DNA of 17,902 nucleotides from Verrucomicrobia bacterium UBA1412 (GTDB taxonomy: Bacteria > Verrucomicrobiota > Verrucomicrobiia > Limisphaerales > UBA1412). The stretch lies in contig DBPU01000048.1 of NCBI GenBank assembly GCA_002305615.1, forward strand, positions 1 through 17,902. Reading direction: 5' to 3'. The position numbers and the translations under genes are program-made. The notes beneath the pieces were generated by a model. It was given only the letters and a program-made list of their open reading frames with translations, was not told where the DNA came from and did not search any database. Of the stretch, positions 7,455 through 13,794 are shown piece by piece; position 1 is the first letter of the stretch, and each line of letters opens with the position of its first letter.

Positions 7455-8452
7455 TTCTTCCTTCGAATGTAGATGAAGATGACTAACGTCAACACGATAT
7501 TGAGCCCCAGAACCCAGTAGGGACTCCAGGGATTATCCACGCCGATCTCCCAGAATCTCAGGTTCATCCCATACCAGGCTCCGATGGCCAGGGTCGGCGT
7601 CGTCAAAATGGTAAAGAGAGCCAGCGTCTTGATGATCTCCTCTGTCCGGTTGCTGCTCAGGTAAAGGTAGACTTTTAAAATATTCGTCAGTGAATCCGCA
7701 TAATTCATCGCCATATCGCTCAGGTAGGATAACCGGTCATAAACGTCGCGATAGTACGGCAACAAATTGGGACGAATCAGCTTGTAGCCCGGTCGGCTCA
7801 GCTTGGCCATCACCTCTTTCTGCGGCATAATGATCTGACGCAGGTGGTAAACCTCTTTTCTGATTTTGATGACTTCGTTGAGCAGCTCGCTCTCCTCTTC
7901 ATCCGACTCCAACACTCGGCTCTCCAGCACGCCTACTTCGCTTCCGAGCTCATCCACCGCCGGCGTATAGTGCTCCACAACCGCATCCATCAGGAGATGC
8001 GCCAGGTGGTCAGGCGTACGCGCTGCCAGCGATTTTGCCCGCTCGCACCGCTCTGCCAGATACTGAATCGCCTTCAGGGATACATAGTGGAACGTCACGA
8101 TGAAGTTCCTCCCGATGAAAAAATTCATTTCGCTCGTATCGAATACCCCGTCTCTCCGGCTGTAGTCCACTGCGTGCAGCACAATGAACAGATACGGATT
8201 AAACGCATCCCCTTCCTTGGGCACATATTCATCGAGCTTCGGGCTGGGACTGTCCTGAATACAGTCCTCGATCGAAAGAGGGTGAAAGTGGAATATATCC
8301 TCCAAAACCCATTTAATCTCGTTCGGTGTCGGATTCTCCATATCCACCCAGAGAAATAGGTTCGTGTCGGATAAAAGTGTCGGCATCAAAAACGGCTCCA
8401 GATCACTGGTATGCAGTCGGCCCTGAGTCGTAAAAGCATAAGAACGCATCAT
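7445..8452 (-). CDS. corA: CorA-family divalent metal ion transporter
   Basis: 335 residues: a large N-terminal cytoplasmic alpha/beta and long-helix domain (about 1-270), then two C-terminal membrane helices (about 276-294 and 312-330) and a positively charged tail (RRKKWF). The signature GMN is at 295-297 (AWYGMNLRFWEIG), at the end of the first membrane helix where it forms the ion filter of the pentamer. The usual MPEL in the outer loop is absent, so it belongs to the wider CorA/ZntB group; Mg2+, Co2+ or Zn2+ cannot be told apart from sequence. The start is ATG 8452, followed by a second ATG at 8449; a weak AAAGAG lies eight bases upstream. The stop TGA overlaps the GTG of the histidine kinase gene, suggesting coupled translation, and it is the first gene of the four-gene set. 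Confidence 0.9.
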   Translation of the reverse strand: MMRSYAFTTQGRLHTSDLEPFLMPTLLSDTNLFLWVDMENPTPNEIKWVLEDIFHFHPLSIEDCIQDSPSPKLDEYVPKEGDAFNPYLFIVLHAVDYSRRDGVFDTSEMNFFIGRNFIVTFHYVSLKAIQYLAERCERAKSLAARTPDHLAHLLMDAVVEHYTPAVDELGSEVGVLESRVLESDEEESELLNEVIKIRKEVYHLRQIIMPQKEVMAKLSRPGYKLIRPNLLPYYRDVYDRLSYLSDMAMNYADSLTNILKVYLYLSSNRTEEIIKTLALFTILTTPTLAIGAWYGMNLRFWEIGVDNPWSPYWVLGLNIVLTLVIFIYIRRKKWF

Positions 8453-8550
8453 AAGCTTAACTCTTTCGATTCCTTTTTCTTTTTATCTTACAAACGCTGC
8501 TCTTTAGAAAAGTCTCTGTAGCCGAACCTGCCGGTCTTCCCTTTCCTAAA

Positions 8551-8573
8551 TGTGAAAGTGACACTTTGTCACA
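8551..8573. promoter_or_regulatory. Inverted-repeat candidate operator between corA and the TolC-family gene
   Basis: GTGACA (8558-8563), CTT, TGTCAC (8567-8572) is a perfect 6-bp inverted repeat with a 3-base centre. An outer pair TGTGA (8551-8555) / TCACA (8569-8573) overlaps it. It lies about 100 bp upstream of corA (minus) and about 160 bp upstream of the TolC-family gene (plus), placed to act on either. The size and symmetry fit a dimeric regulator; which one is unknown. Confidence 0.45.
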
Positions 8574-8693
8574 CAACTCCCTTATCTATACCCGCCCCGT
8601 CCAAAAAGGTCAAGCCCGGCTCCCGTTTCCATACCCTTTTTTCTCCTCCCCTATCGCCTTCTTTTCCAACGTTAAAATCCTCCAGACTGGTGC

Positions 8694-8722
8694 TTGATTT
8701 CCATAACCCGTTTTCTTACACT
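8694..8722 (+). promoter_or_regulatory. Candidate sigma-70 promoter of the TolC-family gene
   Basis: TTGATT (8694-8699) and TACACT (8717-8722) have an ideal 17-bp spacing; each matches 4 of 6 consensus bases. Only eight bases separate the -10 from the ATG at 8731, so transcription would start at or within a few bases of the start codon. No Shine-Dalgarno is present before that ATG, which fits a leaderless mRNA. Confidence 0.5.
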
Positions 8723-8730
8723 CCACTTGT

Positions 8731-10266
8731 ATGATGTTAAGTCTCAAGCATAGCACACTGGCAGGGATTATCGTGGCAGCCGCGCTTTGCCACTTTTCTC
8801 CCGGGCTAACCCGGGCTGAAGATGCCACCCTCCAAGGCTCAAGCCCCATCCCTTCAGGCCAGACTTCATCGGCCCAGACTCCGCCAACAATCCCCGATTG
8901 GCTCTCCAAACCTCTGACCCTTGCCGATTGCCTCAATATCGCTCTGGCCAATAACAGCCAGATCAAAAAGTCTCAATTCGCCATGGAAGCCGCCACGGGC
9001 CAGGCCATCGTCAACCGGGCCATCGTTGTCCCCAAGGTTGTCGGGTCCATGAGCGTCGACCGCGTCCAGGATCGCTTTGTTGAGCAAATCCCCATCCCAG
9101 GCATCGAAATCCCCACCGATCACTGGACTTCCGGCATTCGGATTCAGCAGCAGCTCTTCCAGGGCGGCAAGATCATCGCCTCTCTGAAAGTCGCCAAACA
9201 CATTAAGGAGCAGGCCACCTATGACCACCAGGCCGCCATCGCAGACACGCTCACTCAGGTCCGCGTCAAATTTTACGACGTTCTCCTCGCCATTGAAGTA
9301 ATCAAGGTCAATGAAGCCTCCGTCAAACTCCTGGAAAATGAATTGGAGGATAGCCAGCGCAGGTTCAAAGCCGATGTCGTCCCGCGTTTCAACGTCCTCC
9401 GCGCCGAAGTCCAGCTCGCAAATGCAAAACCCCCTTTAATTAAAGCCCGTAACGATTACCGCATCGCCAAAAACGATCTCTGTAACCTCCTGGGCTATGA
9501 CATCCCCAAAACCGTCTGGGATGATATTCCCCTCAATCTGGTGGGCGAACTGGAGGCCGAGCCCTTCGATATCGACCTGGGCGTCGCCATGGCTCATGCC
9601 ATTGCCAACCGTCCCGAGCTGGGTGCCCTCCGCGAAGCTGAGATCATTGCCCAGCAAGAGGTCTACCGGGCCCGAAGCGGCTACCTGCCCGGCATCGTCG
9701 GCTACGGCGGCTACCAAGGCAAAAGCAGCGATTACAAAACCGATCTCTCCGATGTCCAGCATGGTTGGGTCATCGGCGGCGAGCTCAACTGGACGATCTT
9801 TAACGGCTTCCAGACCAAGGGCCTCACCGATACCGCCAAGGCCAATCTCGCCAGCTCTCAGGAAGACCTCGTTGCCACCGCCCGCAATATCGAAGTCGAA
9901 GTCCGCAGCGCCTACTCCACCTTCATCCAGGCCAAAGAAACCCTCGATTCCCAATTGAAAAACGTGGAGCTCGCCACCGAAGCACTCCGCCTGGCTCGCG
10001 CTCTTCAGGATGCCGGCAGCGGAACTCAGCTCGATGTGCTCGATGCCGAGACCTCCCTCACCCAAGCCCGTACTACCTGGGTCAATGCCTTGCGCGACTA
10101 CGCCGCAAGCCTCGCATCGCTTGAGCGCGCTATCGGCCTCAATATCATGCAGGAATCCGTCAGCACCTCTTCCTCTGGAACATCCGCCCCGAGTGAATCT
10201 CCCATTCAGCCTTCCACGGAATTGCCCACCCTCTCAGTGGAACCCGTGCAAGCGCCTGCCCAATAG
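8731..10266 (+). CDS. TolC-family outer-membrane efflux/export channel protein
   Basis: 511 residues. The signal peptide MMLSLKHSTLAGIIVAAALC... has likely cleavage after TRA at residue 29. The body shows the two-fold outer membrane efflux protein (OEP) pattern: LTLADCLNIALANNSQIKKS (about 62-81) opens the first repeat, and a matching AIANRPELGALREAEI segment (about 290-305) opens the second. Each is followed by long helices (LRAEVQLANAKPPLIKARNDY; TQLDVLDAETSLTQARTTW). TolC proteins are trimers that span the outer membrane and periplasm and pair with an inner-membrane pump and adaptor. No pump or adaptor gene lies beside it, so its partner is elsewhere. The last about 35 residues are Ser/Pro/Thr-rich, a probably disordered tail. 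It is the only plus-strand gene here. The ATGATG start could also be read from 8734. Confidence 0.92.
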   Translation: MMLSLKHSTLAGIIVAAALCHFSPGLTRAEDATLQGSSPIPSGQTSSAQTPPTIPDWLSKPLTLADCLNIALANNSQIKKSQFAMEAATGQAIVNRAIVVPKVVGSMSVDRVQDRFVEQIPIPGIEIPTDHWTSGIRIQQQLFQGGKIIASLKVAKHIKEQATYDHQAAIADTLTQVRVKFYDVLLAIEVIKVNEASVKLLENELEDSQRRFKADVVPRFNVLRAEVQLANAKPPLIKARNDYRIAKNDLCNLLGYDIPKTVWDDIPLNLVGELEAEPFDIDLGVAMAHAIANRPELGALREAEIIAQQEVYRARSGYLPGIVGYGGYQGKSSDYKTDLSDVQHGWVIGGELNWTIFNGFQTKGLTDTAKANLASSQEDLVATARNIEVEVRSAYSTFIQAKETLDSQLKNVELATEALRLARALQDAGSGTQLDVLDAETSLTQARTTWVNALRDYAASLASLERAIGLNIMQESVSTSSSGTSAPSESPIQPSTELPTLSVEPVQAPAQ

Positions 10267-10311
10267 GAGAAGAGGCAAAAACCTTTCAGGCACAGTCCTT
10301 GCGTCGAAATT

Positions 10312-10344
10312 AAAACACCCTCCCAAACCGGGAGGGTGTTTTTT
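10312..10344. terminator. Strong bidirectional intrinsic terminator between convergent genes
   Basis: AACACCCTCCC (10314-10324) pairs perfectly with GGGAGGGTGTT (10330-10340) around the loop AAACC; the stem can extend two more A-T pairs. Six T (10339-10344) follow on the plus strand, and the minus strand reads GTGTTTTAATTT. It can therefore end both the TolC-family transcript (stop at 10266) and the opposing transcript of the gene ending at 10365. Confidence 0.92.
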
Positions 10345-10364
10345 GCAATCGAATCGGTAACTTG

Positions 10365-12551
10365 CTATTTCAACGATACGCTCTCGATCTCAACCTGACC
10401 CTCCAACACGACGAGCCGAACAGAATGCAGAACTCCCTCTTCATATTTTTGCGAGTCCGTAATGAAAAAAGGCGTCATGTTAACCTTTCGCCTGGCCTCT
10501 GCAGACGCTTTCACCACATCCTGCTTCGCGCCCGGGTTTTCATTCATCTTTACTGAGCCGCTAGTGGTCGACTTGTCTTTACCGTCGAGCATCAATTCAA
10601 CCTTATAGGAGTCAGTTACTTTAAGTTCAAACTCAAGCTCATATTGACCACTCTTGGGCACTCGGAATAAGTAGGAAACATTTTGGTCCTCATTGGGTTT
10701 AATGAGTTTGGACCCTGTTGCATCAGGCTGCCGCCGGGGTGTATCATACGCATTGCCGTCCCGCTGGAAAGGCGCCATCATCCCCAGATTCAGCTCCTGC
10801 GGAGTCGCGCGGTTAAACTCTTTCACCGCCAGCCACTGCGGAGAATCCTCCGGGTTATCACTCCCGTAATTCCTCACCGCCCAGTAGTTCTTATCTCCGT
10901 GTCCGCCGGCCGATAGAAAATTAAAAAGTGCCGATCCGGCCTGATTCACCGCACGCAAATGCTCAAGCGTATTCTCCTTCATCCGCGGGTCCCAATGCGT
11001 CTTGCGCATAATATCCCCGTCGTTATTCTGGAAACTCGGGTGTGCATCCCCCTCATAATTGAGGTAAACCAGCCCATAGAGCCGCGCCCAGGCCGCGTCC
11101 GTGCACATCTTATCGAAATATCCCGCTCGATTGTTCTTCCATTCATCAGTGAAAGTCCCAAAGGCATTCCAGCCGGCATTATCCCAGATCGTATCCTCTG
11201 TCAGAGTCGTCTTGCCGTCGCTATACCAATAACCGGTTCCGCCCCCGCCATAGAAAAAGTAGTTTACCGGCTTCACCTCACCGTTGCTCATTACCCCGGT
11301 AGTGGTAGTTATGGTGGTATCCCCCTGGATAGTGGTAGTGGTCTTCACGTCCTGCAGCTTGCCGTAGTCCGAGCGCGAATCCTTCCCGCCGTAGTAGCGG
11401 TCGACAAAGGAAAGAGTCCGGTTAATGAGGTCTTCATAGCCTTGCTGCCAGCAGATCACCGGTCTCACCCGACTCATCATCTCTTTATCACCGAAAACGG
11501 AGCGGAAAATCAGGCTCATCTGCACCGAGCGCATGGCTTTGAAGCGGAACATCAGCGTGATCTCGTCGCTCTCCCCGTCAAAGTTCAGAGGATGCCCATG
11601 CGCCTTGCCCTGCTCGCGGCACCAGGGCGTCTGCGAAAATTGGAAATTCCAGATTTCGTTGGAGTACTCCACATAGAGATTGAGCTCCGGATCCAACGGC
11701 GGGAAAACCGGGTTCTCCACCTTTGATTTATAGGGCTCGCGGCCATCGCTTCCATACTTGCAGAGCTGCGCCAGCTTGCGGATATACTCGTCATCGGCCT
11801 GATGGGGGATGCAAATCCACAAATCCTTCTTCCCTTCATTGGCCGCCATGATCAGGTATTCCCAGGCCGCGCCGCGTCCTTCCCAGTTGTATTCCTTACC
11901 CGGCAGCGGATTGGGCGATTGATGCGAATGGCACCAGAGTGTACGCTCGCTCCATTTGGATTCGGGCGACCAGTTGATCGCTCCCCAGCCCAGAGCGCGC
12001 ACGGTCGTATATTCGGAAATCTTCTCGAAAAATTCCGGCGTGAAAAGGGTGTCCTCGGGGAAAGACTCCTCACTCCCGGGCCGGATCGGCCGCATCAGCT
12101 TCACGTTCCGGACTCCCCCGTCCGTCTCGGTGAATCGCAATATCAGCATCGTCCGATCCTGCTTCTTGTCGATCACCACCCGGGCGCTGGAGCGGTTCTT
12201 CTCCGCATCATAGGCCAGGTCCTCGACCCTTGCGCTCACGGCGCTCACCTTCGCCTTACCTTCAAAACTCAGCCGGTAAGTCCCCGTGCAATCGCCCGAA
12301 CGCTCGAAGACGATTACGTTCGCGTCCTCGGTCGGCCAGTAGTTCTCATCTGTCTTCGCCCAGTTTTCTCCGCCCTTATCCCAGTGGCGTGAGGATTTCA
12401 TCGCATCGGCAAAAACCGTCTCGGTTTCCCAGTACAGTCCCGGATTGCTCAGGTTGATCCCGAGCTCCATCCGATTCTTCTCGGCTGCAGGCAAATTCAC
12501 CCACAGCGCCAGGAGCAGAATGCTCAGTATCTTCTTCCATCCGGATTTCAT
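10365..12551 (-). CDS. Secreted putative glycoside hydrolase (clan GH-A-like) with C-terminal beta-sandwich module
   Basis: 728 residues. The signal peptide MKSGWKKILSILLLALWVNLPAA (1-23) points to export. Residues 28-57 (MELGINLSNPGLYWETETVF...) resemble the opening of verrucomicrobial and planctomycete secreted proteins often labelled cellulose-binding. NLYVEYSNEIWN (291-302) has the Asn-Glu pair of clan GH-A barrels, so E299 is the candidate acid/base; YLNYEGD near 500 gives E500 as candidate nucleophile. The C-terminal part (about 618-728) looks like a carbohydrate-binding beta-sandwich (YLFRVPKSGQYELEFEL). A Thr-rich insert sits at 404-418. The gene follows the DUF6786 lipoprotein gene by 19 bases, with AAGGA seven bases before its ATG. 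The substrate is unknown; catalysis is inferred from motif similarity, not proven. Confidence 0.7.
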   Translation of the reverse strand: MKSGWKKILSILLLALWVNLPAAEKNRMELGINLSNPGLYWETETVFADAMKSSRHWDKGGENWAKTDENYWPTEDANVIVFERSGDCTGTYRLSFEGKAKVSAVSARVEDLAYDAEKNRSSARVVIDKKQDRTMLILRFTETDGGVRNVKLMRPIRPGSEESFPEDTLFTPEFFEKISEYTTVRALGWGAINWSPESKWSERTLWCHSHQSPNPLPGKEYNWEGRGAAWEYLIMAANEGKKDLWICIPHQADDEYIRKLAQLCKYGSDGREPYKSKVENPVFPPLDPELNLYVEYSNEIWNFQFSQTPWCREQGKAHGHPLNFDGESDEITLMFRFKAMRSVQMSLIFRSVFGDKEMMSRVRPVICWQQGYEDLINRTLSFVDRYYGGKDSRSDYGKLQDVKTTTTIQGDTTITTTTGVMSNGEVKPVNYFFYGGGGTGYWYSDGKTTLTEDTIWDNAGWNAFGTFTDEWKNNRAGYFDKMCTDAAWARLYGLVYLNYEGDAHPSFQNNDGDIMRKTHWDPRMKENTLEHLRAVNQAGSALFNFLSAGGHGDKNYWAVRNYGSDNPEDSPQWLAVKEFNRATPQELNLGMMAPFQRDGNAYDTPRRQPDATGSKLIKPNEDQNVSYLFRVPKSGQYELEFELKVTDSYKVELMLDGKDKSTTSGSVKMNENPGAKQDVVKASAEARRKVNMTPFFITDSQKYEEGVLHSVRLVVLEGQVEIESVSLK

Positions 12552-12570
12552 CGCCGTTTCCTTTCCGTTT

Positions 12571-13794
12571 CTAAAATCTTCCGGTAATGTTCTTCAAACC
12601 AACTCCCAGGAGCTTACGCACGATCTCCTCAATCGCCGCTTCCTCTCCCTGAATATGGAAAACCTGCTGCGTATGCGTCAGCGATTCTCCCGGTTTCAGC
12701 TCCGCTCCGGGCGAAGAGGTCTCGACTTCGTAGAAAGGTCCCATGATCGTTCCGTCATCCGTCGGTCCGTCATTGTAGGAGTTGATCACGTCCCCGTTGA
12801 AGGGATCCTCTTGTTCTCCCCATTGGCCGTTGACATAGTGAACCTCTCCTTCCGGCAGCGTATATTTCAAGAGGGTCAGCAACTTTTTCTCCGAGTCATA
12901 ACTGCCGCAGATTTCCAACGCTCTTCCCAAGGGCAACCCGATCTTTGATCGATATTCTCCGTCGATCTTGAAGTAAATAATCCCCTCGGTTTCATCCACG
13001 ATGAGACGCTCGGCGGGTACTTTGCCGAAATATTCGTCGTTCACTATTTTCCCGCTTCCCGCCTTGTTGTAGGGAATGAAAACCGTGGTCGTCTTGCTCG
13101 GATTGAACATTCCCAGTAACCAGATGGAGGGCAGCCCTCCTTCTCGGCTCCAGGCTTTCTCTCCCCGGTTCACCAGCGTGTTCTCCGTCTGATAAGCCAC
13201 CGTCTTCAATCCGGCTCCCAGCTTCACACCCAGGCTCGCTTCCATCTGGCTCTGGTTGAGCAGGGATATCCGCCGCTGGATCTCCATCCGGAATTCCGTC
13301 CCGCTGGCATTCTTCAGTGTCGCCTTCCGCCCGAAGGTAAAGCTCCGGGGGCCGCGTTCGATTAAGGGGAAGCCCTCCGTATCAATCACGGCCGGAACAT
13401 TCCAGTTTGCATAGACCTGTTCCTCGCCGGGCTCGAAATACCAGGAGAATTTTCCACCCTCTGGCCCCAGCCAGAAGCGCTCTTCACCCCCGAAGGGATT
13501 GAACTGTGGGCTAAGCTCGCCCGAGGCGATCAACTTGTGGTTAATCCACCCATAACTATCCCCGGAGCCGCCCGACGCCGTCGATGTCATCACGCGCGCC
13601 TGGTAATCCGGGACAATGAGGACGCGTGCCTGCCCGTTCTCGCCCACAAGCTCCAGCGTCTCTATTTTCTGACTCTCGAAAAAGTCTACGTCATATTGAT
13701 ATGTTCCACTCATTTCTCTCGTATTCTCCAAGGTCCGGCAGGAGCAGAGCAACCCGCAAATACCGGCACAGATAATAATGTTGCTGATTTTCAT
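12571..13794 (-). CDS. DUF6786-like lipoprotein, probable carbohydrate-related beta-sandwich
   Basis: 407 residues. A lipoprotein signal peptide, MKISNIIICAGICGLLCSC, ends in lipobox LCSC with C19 as the probable lipidated residue. The body has motifs I associate with the DUF6786 family: RVMTSTASG (67-75), YGWINHKLIASG (81-92) and NPFGGEERFWLGPEGG (99-114), with many beta strands. The family is not biochemically defined to my knowledge; its fold resembles aldose-epimerase-like supersandwich proteins, so sugar binding is a reasonable guess. Its ATG overlaps the TGA of the hybrid kinase gene (ATGA), showing coupled translation, and a secreted putative glycoside hydrolase follows 19 bases later. 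This suggests an envelope-attached protein working on the same saccharide that the kinase senses. Confidence 0.78.
   Translation of the reverse strand: MKISNIIICAGICGLLCSCRTLENTREMSGTYQYDVDFFESQKIETLELVGENGQARVLIVPDYQARVMTSTASGGSGDSYGWINHKLIASGELSPQFNPFGGEERFWLGPEGGKFSWYFEPGEEQVYANWNVPAVIDTEGFPLIERGPRSFTFGRKATLKNASGTEFRMEIQRRISLLNQSQMEASLGVKLGAGLKTVAYQTENTLVNRGEKAWSREGGLPSIWLLGMFNPSKTTTVFIPYNKAGSGKIVNDEYFGKVPAERLIVDETEGIIYFKIDGEYRSKIGLPLGRALEICGSYDSEKKLLTLLKYTLPEGEVHYVNGQWGEQEDPFNGDVINSYNDGPTDDGTIMGPFYEVETSSPGAELKPGESLTHTQQVFHIQGEEAAIEEIVRKLLGVGLKNITGRF

Larger units (their letters stand above)
8453..8730. other. Divergent intergenic region, pyrimidine-rich on the plus strand
   Basis: 278 bp without a credible gene. 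It holds the inverted repeat at 8551-8573, a long C/T-rich stretch on the plus strand (about 8573-8680), an imperfect direct repeat TTTCCATACCC (8626-8636) / TTTCCATAACCC (8698-8709), and the best promoter for the plus-strand gene at 8694-8722. No clear promoter for corA was recognised; TAAGAT on the minus strand near the corA end is a weak -10 without a good -35. Confidence 0.6.

Noticed and set aside
8551..8573. TGTGA...TCACA as a CRP/FNR-type site
   Set aside because: The half-sites are 13 bases apart rather than the 6 needed for a CRP dimer; the inner GTGACA-CTT-TGTCAC repeat describes the symmetry better.
8731..8793. TolC-family protein as a lipoprotein (AALC at residues 17-20)
   Set aside because: Leu directly before the Cys does not fit a lipobox, and a standard signal peptidase I site (TRA at 29) lies just downstream.
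9436..10065. 209-residue open frame on the minus strand inside the TolC-family gene
   Set aside because: Antisense shadow of a clear OEP-family gene with signal peptide and both repeats; its Gly/Ala/Glu-rich sequence has no recognisable domain and no Shine-Dalgarno context.
10959..11726. 255-residue open frame on the plus strand inside the hydrolase gene
   Set aside because: Antisense shadow; the minus-strand frame has a signal peptide and conserved motifs over 728 residues, and this frame has no family features.
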